Shown: positions 9,043 to 17,856 of the stretch, piece after piece
Layout: each line of letters begins with the position of its first letter
How positions within the stretch are numbered: the stretch's first letter is position 1
Source of the DNA: DATJPW01 sp963752855
GTDB taxonomy: Bacteria; Desulfobacterota; Desulfomonilia; Desulfomonilales; Desulfomonilaceae
Direction: 5' to 3'
Length of the DNA: 64,000 nucleotides
Assembly: GCA_963752855.1 (NCBI GenBank)
Contig: CAVVZX010000003.1
Coordinates: 62,001-126,000, forward strand
Made by a program: the position numbers and the translations under genes
Notes under the pieces: generated by a model
The model's database searches: none
What the model was told of the DNA's origin: nothing
The model's input: only the letters and a program-made list of their open reading frames with translations

Positions 9043-9162
9043 TCGTCTGCGTAATAGGTAACCGATATCCGGAGTCTGGACCCCGGATCGAGTCCGGGTT
9101 GCCAGTCGCTATTTCCGAACGCTTCTGACATCAAACCCAATTTTTTTACCGGGAGGTCGGAT

Positions 9163-9390
9163 ATGGAGCTGTTTTGGTACGATTTAAAGCCTCTGGCAAT
9201 GCTGAGCACGGTCATTTACTCCGTCATAGGATTGGTCGTGTTCGCAGTGTCCTTGTACATCATGAGCAAAATTACGCCTTTTTCCATCGCCAAGGAAATC
9301 GGCGAGGACCAGAACGTGGCCTTGGCTATCATTATTGGGTCGGTCTTTATCTCGTTGGCCATCATTATTCAATCGGCAATAAGGGGTTGA
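9163..9390 (+). CDS. DUF350 membrane protein
   Basis: A 75 aa hydrophobic protein with two predicted helices (STVIYSVIGLVVFAVSLYIM and AIIIGSVFISLAIIIQSAI) joined by a short polar loop containing KEIGEDQN. This matches DUF350, whose E. coli member is YjfL. A good ribosome site (GGGAGG) precedes the ATG. DUF350, DUF4178 and membrane spermidine-synthase-like genes co-occur widely, sometimes with PspA, and are thought to act together at the membrane; the biochemical role is not established. Confidence 0.85.
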   Translation: MELFWYDLKPLAMLSTVIYSVIGLVVFAVSLYIMSKITPFSIAKEIGEDQNVALAIIIGSVFISLAIIIQSAIRG

Positions 9391-9503
9391 TCTAAACCCG
9401 GACCGAAGTCATAGGAAGTCATCTGCTCGGCTCGCTACCGGCAAAGACTTCGATCCTGCCAAAGAGTAAGCCGGTTCCGAGGGTTTCAAGGTAATCTCAA
9501 TTA

Positions 9504-11051
9504 ATGACCCAACGCTTTCCGGGAATTTTTCTACTTGCCGCGGTCTTTGTCATTGCGGTTTGCGGTCTCGTGTATGAACTCATTGCGGCCGCGCTTTCAA
9601 GCTATCTGCTGGGCGGTTCCGTCACACAGTTTTCAATTGTTATCGGAATTTTCCTCACCGCTATGGGTCTTGGCTCCTACCTTACGCGCTTTTTCCGGAA
9701 AAACCTGATCGACGTGTTTGTCGGCATTCAAATAGGGATCGGGGTTTCAGGCGGTTTGTCCGCGGCTGTGCTTTTGTTCACGTTTGCCGTTTTGCCCGCT
9801 TATTTGCCCGCGCTCGTCATCGTGTTGACCATCACCGGAACTCTCGTCGGCATGGAGATCCCGTTACTCATCCGAATTCTAAAAAGCAACGAAGCGCTGC
9901 GGCTTACGGTTTCCAACGTGTTGGCTTTGGATTACGTCGGGGCGCTTATTGCCTCCTGCGCTTTTCCTCTGCTGCTGGTCCCGTATCTTGGCCTTCTCAG
10001 GACCTCCTTTCTCTTTGGCCTAATCAATATCGCGGTGGGAGCCGTAGCGCTCCGTGTCCTGGCCCCGATGCTTCGCAAAAAGAGGACACTGGGGATAGCG
10101 GCGGCTATTTCCGCCGCTATCATGGGCGCCGGGCTCGCGGGCTCCGGCGCTTTTACTTCAATGGCGGAGAACCTCCTTTATCAGGACGACATCATTCTGG
10201 CCCGACAGACTCCATATCAAAGACTGGTAGTTACCAGATGGCGGAATGATGTCAGATTGTTCATTGATGGGAAGCTGCAATTCTCATCTGTGGACGAGAG
10301 CCGCTATCATGAAGCCCTGATCCACCCGGCTATGGCCGCGTCGCCCGGAGCGGTCAGGGCATTAGTCCTTGGCGGCGGAGACGGAATGGCTGTGCGCGAG
10401 TTACTCAAATATCCGAGCCTTCAAACCATAGATCTGGTGGATCTTGATGAGGAGATGGTCAGTTTGTTTCGAGATCGCCCGCAATTGGCGAGCCTTTCCG
10501 ACAATGCTCTTTCGCACCCGAAGGTCCGTGTTCATATTCAGGACGCGGGGAAATTCCTGGAGCAATCGGGCGAATCATGGGACCTGATTATATTGGACCT
10601 ACCAGACCCTAATAATCTCTCATTGTCTCGACTTTATACGAGGAGCTTTTACAAGCTGCTTTCACGGCATCTGGGAGCAAACGGGATCGTGGTTACACAG
10701 GCCACGAGCCCATACTACGCGGCGGAGGCTTTTTGGTGCGTGGTGGCGACTTTCGAGCAAACCGCTATCGGTCCCGAAGGCGCCGGCCGCTTCAATGTAT
10801 ATCCGTATCACGCTTATGTTCCGTCGTTTGGAGATTGGGGATTTGTCATGGCTTCCAGGCGAACCCTCGAGCCTGCCCGTCTAAAACTGCCGCAGGGAAT
10901 TCCTCTGAAGTTTCTCAACAATGATCTGTTACCCACCCTGTTTATATTCCCCAAGGACAGTGTAGCCCCTCCAAACATTCAGCCCAACCGACTGGACGAT
11001 CAGGTGCTGGCGAAATACTACCGCCGCGCCTGGCGAAGGTTTGGGCCGTAG
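9504..11051 (+). CDS. Membrane-embedded spermidine synthase-like protein
   Basis: Residues 1-220 hold about seven hydrophobic segments (for example IFLLAAVFVIAVCGLVYELI and AAVLLFTFAVLPAYLPALVIVLTITGTLVGM). Residues about 240-515 form a spermidine-synthase/methyltransferase domain: YQRLVVTR, then LVLGGGDGMAVRELLKYP with the nucleotide-binding GGGDG near residue 290, DLVDLDEE, and DLIILDLPDPNN. The family transfers an aminopropyl group from decarboxylated S-adenosylmethionine to an amine acceptor; the acceptor for this membrane-fused class is unproven. Co-directional with the DUF350 and DUF4178 genes. The frame is intact and the length (515 aa) normal. Confidence 0.85.
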   Translation: MTQRFPGIFLLAAVFVIAVCGLVYELIAAALSSYLLGGSVTQFSIVIGIFLTAMGLGSYLTRFFRKNLIDVFVGIQIGIGVSGGLSAAVLLFTFAVLPAYLPALVIVLTITGTLVGMEIPLLIRILKSNEALRLTVSNVLALDYVGALIASCAFPLLLVPYLGLLRTSFLFGLINIAVGAVALRVLAPMLRKKRTLGIAAAISAAIMGAGLAGSGAFTSMAENLLYQDDIILARQTPYQRLVVTRWRNDVRLFIDGKLQFSSVDESRYHEALIHPAMAASPGAVRALVLGGGDGMAVRELLKYPSLQTIDLVDLDEEMVSLFRDRPQLASLSDNALSHPKVRVHIQDAGKFLEQSGESWDLIILDLPDPNNLSLSRLYTRSFYKLLSRHLGANGIVVTQATSPYYAAEAFWCVVATFEQTAIGPEGAGRFNVYPYHAYVPSFGDWGFVMASRRTLEPARLKLPQGIPLKFLNNDLLPTLFIFPKDSVAPPNIQPNRLDDQVLAKYYRRAWRRFGP

Positions 11052-11072
11052 GCAGCCTATGGAACAAAGATC

Positions 11073-11119
11073 CCGGGGGAATCCCGTGTTCTGCGGGATA
11101 GAAAAGGTTCCCCCGGACC
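11073..11119. repeat. GGGGGAA/TTCCCCC dyad downstream of the spermidine-synthase-like gene
   Basis: GGGGGAATCCCG...CGGGAT...GGTTCCCCC can fold as a nested hairpin and is followed by GGACCCCTTCCC, resembling the elements at 3486-3545 and 32298-32340. The rest of the 358-base gap to 11409 contains another degenerate dyad (GTCATCCCGTAAAACGGGAG) but no convincing gene. Confidence 0.45.
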
Positions 11120-11409
11120 CCTTCCCAAAGACTTCATGTTATCAGCAGCTTACGGCACGGCATGGCGATTTCGCTGACGCTCAACTCCGTCATCCCGTAA
11201 AACGGGAGTCCAGGGACTTCGGCGTTCGTGGAAACCGAGAGGCGCGACCGGCAGTCGCCCCTCCAATAGAGTTCCGAACTGCAAATAGAAGGCTGCGTCT
11301 GCAGTCGGGCAGATTCATTGTAGAGCCGGCGTGACGGAGGCCGGTGATATCCTCTCACTGGTAGTGGCCACGCCCTGAATCGCCATGCTGGCCAACGAGG
11401 AAATGCAAC

Positions 11410-11895
11410 CTATTTTTCTTCCTTCTCATCCTGCGCTATGTAGGAAAAATGGGACATAATCATCATCCATTTTCCCTCGCGTTTTTCAAGAACGCCGGTC
11501 CAGCGGCCCGGGACCTGGAATTTTTCTTTGCCCAAATCCACTTTGGCGGTTAATTCGGTGGCGAACCAGGCCAGGTCTCCCTTAGAACCCGCGGAAAGCC
11601 AGGTATATTCCAGGACCACAGACTGTGTCTGACCGAATTCAGCCTGATAAGCTTTCTTGATAGCATCAGCGCCTATGTGTCGCCCCTGAGGATCGCTGTC
11701 CACAGACACCGTCGTAGGGTCGGGCGAAATCATACTCATGAGAGCATTGAGGTCCTTTTTCTCGTAAGCTTTGGCATAGAGATCGAGCCAGTCTTTGACC
11801 TCTTTTTCGATTGGAGTCGGCGGTTCCGCGGCGAATGCGGATGCAGAGACAAATGTTACAAATAATAGGGCAGCCGCCAGTCGTATCAATTTCAT
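11410..11895 (-). CDS. Secreted NTF2-like/SnoaL-type protein (DUF4440-like)
   Basis: 161 aa with a clear signal peptide (MKLIRLAAALLFVTFVSASA, cleavage around FAAEPP). The mature part is a cone-shaped NTF2-like fold by sequence pattern: a helix WLDLYAKAYEKKDLNALMSM, then GRHIGADAIKKAYQAEF, then beta strands YTWLSAGSKGDLAWFATEL and GRWTGVLEKREGKWMMIMSHFS. Such proteins bind or hydrolyse small ligands or simply scaffold; no active site can be named. Transcribed alone on the minus strand. Confidence 0.75.
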   Translation of the reverse strand: MKLIRLAAALLFVTFVSASAFAAEPPTPIEKEVKDWLDLYAKAYEKKDLNALMSMISPDPTTVSVDSDPQGRHIGADAIKKAYQAEFGQTQSVVLEYTWLSAGSKGDLAWFATELTAKVDLGKEKFQVPGRWTGVLEKREGKWMMIMSHFSYIAQDEKEEK

Positions 11896-12147
11896 TTCAT
11901 ATTCCTTTCATTGTTGAGTGGACAGTCGCTTTCAGCGCTTGTTAAAGGCCGTACTGTAATTCTTAGACCATGTCAAGGCGGGAAATTGGATAGGCTGGTG
12001 GCCTGCCCCAACGAGACCTTCTCGTCTCCGCGATCTCCGCGATCTCCGCGGTGAGATGCTATCATGCTCCCAACTTGACTTCCGGAGCAGCATTTATTAA
12101 CTTGGACTTACGGGTAACACTGCAAAAATCTGACACAGGAGAGAGTT

Positions 12148-13398
12148 ATGACCGAAAAATCCCAAGCTCAAGCTCGGCGGCCTATAGCCGCGACCTCCCT
12201 CATGAAGAATCTCATGGCAGATCATTTCCTCTCCCTGGACAGGGCCAAAAAGGAAGGAACATCCAAGGTGGCGTGGTGTACTTCGGTCGGCCCGGCGGAA
12301 CTGCTCCATGCTATGGGGTTCCAGGTCTATTATCCGGAAAATCACGGCGCTCTGTTGGGCGCCACCAGAATGGCCACGGATTTTATTCCTGCGGCTAACG
12401 CCATCGGGTACTCGCCGGACATATGCTCCTATCTCACTTCCGATGTAGGCGCATACCTGAAAGGCTCAACTCCGCTGACAAAGGCTTACGGGATACAGTC
12501 AATCCCCAAAGCTGACGTGCTCGTCTACAACACCAATCAGTGTCGAGACGTCCAGGACTGGTTCTCTTTTTACGCGAGAGAATGGAACGTCCCTCTCATC
12601 GGTGTGCACACTCATCGTAACGTGGGATCTGTTGAGAGTTATCATATTGCGGACCTTGTCGAGCAGATGAAGGCTATGATCCCCACGCTGGAACAGGTTT
12701 CCGGCAATCGGTTCGATATGGATCGTCTGCGGGAAGTCGTGAGGCTCTCGTTGGAGTGCACAAAGCTCTGGCGCCAGGTACTGGAATATGGAGCGGTCAA
12801 ACCCGCGCCTCTGACCTTCTTTGACGCGACCATACATATGGCGCCCGCGGTGGTCCTCAGAGGCTTGCCCGAAGCGGTCGAGTACTACAAAGTCCTGCTG
12901 AAAGAGCTTGATGAGCGTGTGGAGCAAAAAATCGAAGCGGTTCCGGGAGAGCGTCACAGGGTGTATTGGGATGGGATGCCGATCTGGGGAAAATTGAGAG
13001 ACTTGAGCGAAATGTTCTTATCCCTGAAGACCAATGTCATTGCATCGACTTACTGTAACAGTTGGATTTTTGAGGCGTTCGATCCGGCCGAGCCATTCGA
13101 ATCTATGGCCCGGGCGTACACGGAGCTGTTCATTGTCCGCGACGAATCGTACAAAGAAGCGTACATGGATCAGTGGATCAAGAATTTCCAAATAGACGGC
13201 GTGATCTATCATGACGCAAGGACCTGCCCCAATAATTCCAACAGCCGCTACAGCATGCCGCAACGGATGAGCGAGCGCCTGACGCTGCCGGTGCTGGTAA
13301 TCAACGGCGATCTGAACGATCTGCGCTGCTATTCCGAAGAACAGGCCAAGACCAACATCGAGGCGTTTATAGAGCAGCTCGACGAAAAACGACAGTAA
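12148..13398 (+). CDS. 2-hydroxyacyl-CoA dehydratase / benzoyl-CoA reductase-family subunit (HgdB-like)
   Basis: A 416 aa iron-sulfur protein of the HgdB/BcrC family. It starts at an ATG preceded by GGAGAG. Three cysteines sit at the conserved cluster-binding positions: C44 in KVAWCTSVGPAELLHAMG, C93 in SPDICSYLTSDVG and C360 in ARTCPNNSNSRY. Relatives bind a [4Fe-4S] or double-cubane cluster that receives one electron at very low potential from an ATP-driven activator. The activator gene follows 139 bases downstream. Classical 2-hydroxyacyl-CoA dehydratases and benzoyl-CoA reductases have two such subunits, but only one is encoded here, as in the E. coli YjiM/YjiL pair and double-cubane cluster proteins. 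Substrate unknown. Confidence 0.85.
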   Translation: MTEKSQAQARRPIAATSLMKNLMADHFLSLDRAKKEGTSKVAWCTSVGPAELLHAMGFQVYYPENHGALLGATRMATDFIPAANAIGYSPDICSYLTSDVGAYLKGSTPLTKAYGIQSIPKADVLVYNTNQCRDVQDWFSFYAREWNVPLIGVHTHRNVGSVESYHIADLVEQMKAMIPTLEQVSGNRFDMDRLREVVRLSLECTKLWRQVLEYGAVKPAPLTFFDATIHMAPAVVLRGLPEAVEYYKVLLKELDERVEQKIEAVPGERHRVYWDGMPIWGKLRDLSEMFLSLKTNVIASTYCNSWIFEAFDPAEPFESMARAYTELFIVRDESYKEAYMDQWIKNFQIDGVIYHDARTCPNNSNSRYSMPQRMSERLTLPVLVINGDLNDLRCYSEEQAKTNIEAFIEQLDEKRQ

Positions 13399-13440
13399 CC
13401 ATATTTTCACCGCGGAGTCCGCAGAGAGAAGATGGTCTTG

Positions 13441-13498
13441 GTAGGACAGGCTTCCAGCCTGTCTATTGAAAAATGACCGGCAAGATGCCGGTCCTACT
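13441..13498. repeat. Palindromic repeat between dehydratase subunit and activator genes
   Basis: GTAGGACAGGCTTCCAGCCT and the following GACCGGCAAGATGCCGGTCCTAC contain two dyads (ACAGGC-TTCCA-GCCTGT and GACCGGC-AAGAT-GCCGGTC), with outer GTAGGAC/GTCCTAC arms. It sits inside a degenerate CCGCGGAGTC...GGCCTCTGCGG frame. The same unit recurs, partly, at 14369-14415 and 9012-9042. Because it splits two genes expected to be co-expressed, it may influence mRNA stability or uncouple them. Confidence 0.7.
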
Positions 13499-13537
13499 CG
13501 CGGCCTCTGCGGTGAATTCCCGCTTTGAGGCAAAAAA

Positions 13538-14317
13538 ATGACCACTGAATTGGCCGGCGGAGTCGATGTAGGCTCCTGCACCACCAAGGCCGTAATTGTA
13601 AATAATCAAAGGCAAATCTTAGGCAGCTCCGTCCTCTACTCCGGGACCGATTTCCAGGACGCCTCCGACCAAGCATGGAACGAATGCCTTCGACAGGCCG
13701 GTGTCAATAGTGAAGATATTACGGACGTGGTATCCACCGGATACGGCCGAAAGAGCGTCTCTTTCGCGACTTCGAACCTCACGGAAATTTCATGCCACGG
13801 TCGAGGTTGTTTGCACTTTTTCCCCGGTCCCATCACTGTGGTGGATATCGGCGGACAGGATAACAAGATCATTAAACTGGACGCCAAAGGCCAGCGGGTC
13901 AGTTTCAAGATGAATCGAAAATGCGCCGCGGGCACCGGCGCTTTTCTGGAAGAAATGGCCCTTCGACTTCGGCTGCCGCTCGAAGAATTGGATACATTAG
14001 CTCGGAACGCCGACGGTGAGGTTTCCCTGGGCAGTTATTGCACTGTATTCTCCGCTACCGAGGTCCTGGAGAAGATAAAGGCGGGCCATCCGGTGAATCG
14101 CATCGTGCGAGGTGTTTTCACCTCAGTGATGAAACGGGTCATGGAGATGGATACCCTCACGGATACAGTTGTGCTTACCGGCGGCGTGATCGAGCACAAC
14201 CCGTTCCTGGCTGAACTGATTCAGCAGCAGACCCCGAATCCCATTCGTATCCCACCGCATCCTCAAATAACAGGCGCTCTGGGAGCGGCCCTTTATGCTT
14301 TGGACGGTTCCCGTTAA
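13538..14317 (+). CDS. ATP-dependent activator of the dehydratase-family protein (HgdC/BadF-type)
   Basis: A 259 aa ASKHA-fold ATPase. Motifs: GGVDVGSCTTKAVI (phosphate 1), TVVDIGGQDNKII (phosphate 2), and TVVLTGGV...ITGALGAALYA (adenosine). The two cysteines that hold the inter-subunit [4Fe-4S] cluster are C129 in KCAAGTGAFLE and C168 in SLGSYCTVFSATE. The homodimer hydrolyses ATP to push one electron onto the partner iron-sulfur protein, here presumably the HgdB-like product just upstream. Length and motifs are complete. Confidence 0.9.
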   Translation: MTTELAGGVDVGSCTTKAVIVNNQRQILGSSVLYSGTDFQDASDQAWNECLRQAGVNSEDITDVVSTGYGRKSVSFATSNLTEISCHGRGCLHFFPGPITVVDIGGQDNKIIKLDAKGQRVSFKMNRKCAAGTGAFLEEMALRLRLPLEELDTLARNADGEVSLGSYCTVFSATEVLEKIKAGHPVNRIVRGVFTSVMKRVMEMDTLTDTVVLTGGVIEHNPFLAELIQQQTPNPIRIPPHPQITGALGAALYALDGSR

Positions 14318-14348
14318 AGGACAACATTCGCTTATGCGGGGGTAGCTT

Positions 14349-14506
14349 TGTCGTTGCGAGGAATGCATGGTGAGACAGGCTTCCAGCCTGTCTATCGGAA
14401 TGACCGGCAAGATGAAACTAACTCAAAATCAATGTCCTAGCGGCGCTATTTGTAGGGGCGGTTCGTGAACCGCCCGTAATCAAGGCGCTTCTCGAAGCGT
14501 CCCTAC
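14349..14506. repeat. Cluster of three dispersed repeat units
   Basis: The gap after the activator gene holds, in order, a partial GTCGTTGCGAGGAATG unit (family of 2284), a GACAGGCTTCCAGCCTGTC dyad with GACCGGCAAGATG (family of 13441), and at 14452-14506 a complete GTAGGGGCGGTTCGTGAACC hairpin unit (family of 8919). Packing of three families in 160 bases suggests a preferred landing or accumulation site. No gene is seen. Confidence 0.7.
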
Positions 14507-14602
14507 ACAACTAATGCGACAGTCATTTATTGAGACATTCTCAAATGCCAATCCCACTGTTGGTTCTCTGCGGTGGGCTTTTTGATGGTATGGAGATTCC
14601 CC

Positions 14603-15400
14603 ATGAGCCTGACAGCAAACGCTCTGACCGGTTTTATCGAAAAACAAATCTTTTTCCCCGACCCGTACCTTTATTGCACTCCGGCAGAAGAGGGGCTTGC
14701 GTACGAGGATTTGAGGTTCCAAACAAGTGACGGCGTGAGCCTCCACGGCTGGATCGTGCCGGCCCCATCGAGCCCCGCGCTCCTGCTCTTTTGCCACGGT
14801 AACGCAGGGAATATTTCTCACAGAGTCGATAATATCCGCAGACTGCATGACATTGGGCTTAGCGTCCTGATTTTCGATTACCGAGGCTACGGCCTCAGCA
14901 AGGGCCGAATCACCGAAGCCGGGTTTTATTTGGATGCGGAAGCCGCTTACGAGCTCGCCCGGAAGCACGCTGAAGCCGCGGGTCAGAAGTTGGTAATATT
15001 CGGCCGCTCTTTGGGTGGTATAGCCGCGGTGCATTTAGCGGCAACCCGCGCCTGTGAAGGAGTGATACTCGAATCAACCTTTACCCACATGGCAGCGATG
15101 GCCAGGGAGCACTTCCCGTTGCCTGTCCCGGAAAGCCTTCTGCGAGACAGACTGAATTCCCTGGATCGAATTGATCGCGTGACTGCTCCGGTTCTGTTTT
15201 TTCACGGAGACTGCGATGACATAGTCCCATTGCGTCTTGGACAAGAACTGTACGAAGCGACCAAGGCCCCGAAAGAGTTCGTGACTCTCGCCGGCGCCGG
15301 GCACAATGACACTTACATGGTCGGTGGCTCGGAATATTTTCGGAAATTCAGAAGCTTCATTGACAAACTGCCTTCGGCCGATTCCAATCGGAGGGCCTGA
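14603..15400 (+). CDS. Alpha/beta hydrolase
   Basis: A serine hydrolase of the Bem46/YfhR-like group. Visible: oxyanion region LLFCHGNAGNISHRV, a DYRGYGLSKG strand-turn, the nucleophile elbow FGRSLGG (G-x-S-x-G), the acid in FFHGDCDDIVP and the histidine in AGAGHNDTY. I place the start at ATG 14603 because GGAG lies 7 bases upstream; an in-frame GTG at 14573 would add ten residues. Substrate unknown. The stop is 2 bases from the next ATG, so it forms an operon with the GxxExxY gene. Confidence 0.8.
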   Translation: MSLTANALTGFIEKQIFFPDPYLYCTPAEEGLAYEDLRFQTSDGVSLHGWIVPAPSSPALLLFCHGNAGNISHRVDNIRRLHDIGLSVLIFDYRGYGLSKGRITEAGFYLDAEAAYELARKHAEAAGQKLVIFGRSLGGIAAVHLAATRACEGVILESTFTHMAAMAREHFPLPVPESLLRDRLNSLDRIDRVTAPVLFFHGDCDDIVPLRLGQELYEATKAPKEFVTLAGAGHNDTYMVGGSEYFRKFRSFIDKLPSADSNRRA

Positions 15401-15402
15401 AG

Positions 15403-15864
15403 ATGAACTCCAAAACCAAAGAAGTCGATCCGCAGATGTCGCAGATGGCCGCAGATTCAAGAGACCAACAAACCCACGCAATAATCGGCGCTGCGATGGA
15501 GGTTCACCGACAACTTGGTCCGGGGTTTTTGGAGGCTGTTTATCAGCAAGCCCTGGCGTTCGAGCTTTCGGCCCGGACCGTTCCATTTGTGCAGGAAGCA
15601 GAATTGCCGGTGTACTATAAGGGAGAGCTGCTGGCGTGCTCCTATCGTGCCGATTTTGTATGTTACGACGAAGTTATAGTCGAGTTAAAAGCTCTCAAAG
15701 CGATCACCGGGGTCGAAGAAGCCCAGGTATTAAATTATCTCAAGGCAACCGGTCTCGCCCGAGGACTGCTGTTGAACTTCGGCCGCTCTCGTCTTGAGTT
15801 CAAGCGTCTTGTGTTTTCTCATCTGCGTTCATCTGCGTCATCTGCGGATGCTACCAGGCTTTAA
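15403..15864 (+). CDS. GxxExxY protein
   Basis: A 153 aa member of the GxxExxY family (TIGR04256-type): the naming motif is GPGFLEAVYQQALAFEL, followed by VQEAELPVYYKGELLACSYR and DFVCYDEVIVELKA, then ITGVEEAQVLNYLKATG. The D...ExK arrangement resembles a PD-(D/E)XK nuclease core, but no activity is proven for the family. These genes are common among mobile or late-acquired genes. The last 14 bases overlap the convergent asnB; the 3' end (SHLRSSASSADATRL) looks like read-through into a low-complexity CATCTGCG repeat. Confidence 0.8.
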   Translation: MNSKTKEVDPQMSQMAADSRDQQTHAIIGAAMEVHRQLGPGFLEAVYQQALAFELSARTVPFVQEAELPVYYKGELLACSYRADFVCYDEVIVELKALKAITGVEEAQVLNYLKATGLARGLLLNFGRSRLEFKRLVFSHLRSSASSADATRL

Positions 15865-17710
15865 GTTGTTCATGCCATTCATTGAAGAACAGGAGCAGCC
15901 AGATCTTGTGCGCGTGATCGGCCCTTCCCGTTAGATGTTCCGTCCAAAGCTGTTCCACCGCGCTCCTGTCGAAAAAATTGTTCCGGGAATCCATAAGCCT
16001 CTGTTCGGCCCAATTCCTCAGGTCTCCTTTGAACCATCGGCCCAGAGGGACCTGGAACCCGTACTTGGACCTCTTGAGAATAGGCTCCGGCACGTATTGG
16101 CGGGCCACATCTCTGAGAATTCTTTTGGTGGTCATGCCTTTGAGCTTGAAATTGAGGGGCATTCGACAGGCTAGTTCGACTATTCGATAGTCCAGCAAAG
16201 GGCTGCGGACTTCCAGCGAATGGGCCATGCTCATGCGATCCGATTTGGTGAGTATGTCTTCAGCCAAATACGTGTACAGGTCCGTGAACATCATATGGCT
16301 TACCGGATCGAGTCCTACAAATTCTCGCGCCGCGGCAATCGCCGGGTCCGCATCCACGTGATAGTCTATTCCGGTGAGGCGCTGGGCTTCATTCAATGAA
16401 AAAGTTCTTGGGATGACCGCAAGAGGCTCTTCGCGCATGCGGCGGGACGCGTACGAGAATAGCTTGAGTTTCTTTGTGAAACTCGTCCCGTAATAGTCGG
16501 TGGTGGCCGGCAGCCGATCGATAAAAGGTTCGATAAGCCGCTCCTGAAGCAGCGCGGGCAAAGCATCATAGATGAGCTGTAAGCGCCGCGCCAGGTAACG
16601 CTCGTACCCTGCGAAAAGCTCATCTCCGCCGTCACCGCACAATGCGACAGTGACATGCCGCCGGGTTTGCTCGCATAAATGCCAGGTCGGTATGGCTGAC
16701 GAATCACCGAACGGCTCCCCAAAGTGTCGTACCAGTTGCGAAAACACCTTCTCGATATCGTATTCCACCGGATAAGACCTGTGTTCCGTTCCGATGAAGG
16801 ATGAAGCCATGTCGGACCAGGCGGATTCGTCATGGCTCGTGCCGGGGAAAGAAATGCTGAACGTTTTCACCTTCTGCGAATTGTTACGTTGCATCAGCGC
16901 GGTAATCAGAGTTGAATCCAAACCGCCGCTCAGAAACGAGCCCAAAGGAACATCCGAGATCAGACGCAGTTGGACGGAATCCGCGAGCAATTCTTCAAGC
17001 TGCTTTGTTTGGGCTCGATAATCCGGGACCTCCGACGGCATGGGCGGGGCCCAATATCGGCTGACATGCAGCCCGTTCGCGTCAAAAATCGCCATATGCG
17101 CGGCCGGGAGCTTGTTTATATGCCGAAAGATGGTGTGAGGCGCGGGAACGAAATCGTAAAGCAGATACTCGAAAAGCGCCTGGTCCCAAAGCTCCTTCGG
17201 TATCGCCGGGTCCCGGAGCAACGAAAAAAGCTCCGATGAAAAGCTGAGCCGACCGTCCTGATAACAATAATAAAGCGGCTTCTTGCCCATGCGGTCACGA
17301 GCTAGAAACAGGCGCTTCCGACGCTGGTCCCATATTGCGACGCTGAACATGCCGTTCAAATCATCCAGCATTGACTCCTGCTTTTCGAGATAAAGCTCGA
17401 GAACCACCTCGGTGTCGGATCGAGTCCGAAATTGATGACCAAGGCCCTCCAGTCGGGAGCGGATTTCCTGAAAATTGTATATTTCGCCGTTGAACACAAG
17501 AGCTGTCATGCCGTCCTGCGAAATCATGGGCTGCTTGGCCGATTCGGTGAGATCCAATATGGACAGGCGCCTGTGCCCGAAAATGCAGTCCGGGTACTCG
17601 TGAATTCCGCCGGTATCCGGTCCGCGATGGAGCAGGGCCTGAGTCATGGCTTCGACCGCGTGAGCGTCCGGATTTCCGGTGAGATCGACTATTCCGCAGA
17701 TACCGCACAT
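15851..17710 (-). CDS. asnB: Asparagine synthase (glutamine-hydrolysing)
   Basis: Makes asparagine, or amidates another carboxylate, using glutamine and ATP. Residues 1-200 are a class II glutamine amidotransferase domain with the nucleophile C2 (MCGICGIVDLTGN) and LVFNGEIYN. Residues 215-600 are the synthetase domain with the PP-loop SGGLDST, then GGDELFAGYERY and SMAHSLEVRSPLLD. At 619 aa it is a typical long-form AsnB; paralogues of this form often serve polysaccharide or lipopolysaccharide modification, so the substrate is not certain. Intact frame, single gene, convergent with the GxxExxY gene. Confidence 0.93.
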   Translation of the reverse strand: MCGICGIVDLTGNPDAHAVEAMTQALLHRGPDTGGIHEYPDCIFGHRRLSILDLTESAKQPMISQDGMTALVFNGEIYNFQEIRSRLEGLGHQFRTRSDTEVVLELYLEKQESMLDDLNGMFSVAIWDQRRKRLFLARDRMGKKPLYYCYQDGRLSFSSELFSLLRDPAIPKELWDQALFEYLLYDFVPAPHTIFRHINKLPAAHMAIFDANGLHVSRYWAPPMPSEVPDYRAQTKQLEELLADSVQLRLISDVPLGSFLSGGLDSTLITALMQRNNSQKVKTFSISFPGTSHDESAWSDMASSFIGTEHRSYPVEYDIEKVFSQLVRHFGEPFGDSSAIPTWHLCEQTRRHVTVALCGDGGDELFAGYERYLARRLQLIYDALPALLQERLIEPFIDRLPATTDYYGTSFTKKLKLFSYASRRMREEPLAVIPRTFSLNEAQRLTGIDYHVDADPAIAAAREFVGLDPVSHMMFTDLYTYLAEDILTKSDRMSMAHSLEVRSPLLDYRIVELACRMPLNFKLKGMTTKRILRDVARQYVPEPILKRSKYGFQVPLGRWFKGDLRNWAEQRLMDSRNNFFDRSAVEQLWTEHLTGRADHAHKIWLLLFFNEWHEQLKAW

Positions 17711-17856
17711 AGGTCCGGATGCTTCCTTATGAAACTTATTCCGTAATTAGCATTGTATTTCTTGACATTTGGCTCAATTTATGAAAGTCATATCTCGAAA
17801 AACGGCTGTAACACTCCGCAGCCACGGACCTTTATCCATCAATTCAGGGAGCGCTC

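Noticed and set aside
12028..12054. CTCCGCGAT repeated three times before the dehydratase gene
   Set aside because: A very short tandem run within degenerate CTCCGCGGTG repeat DNA; no sign of a CRISPR or operator array.
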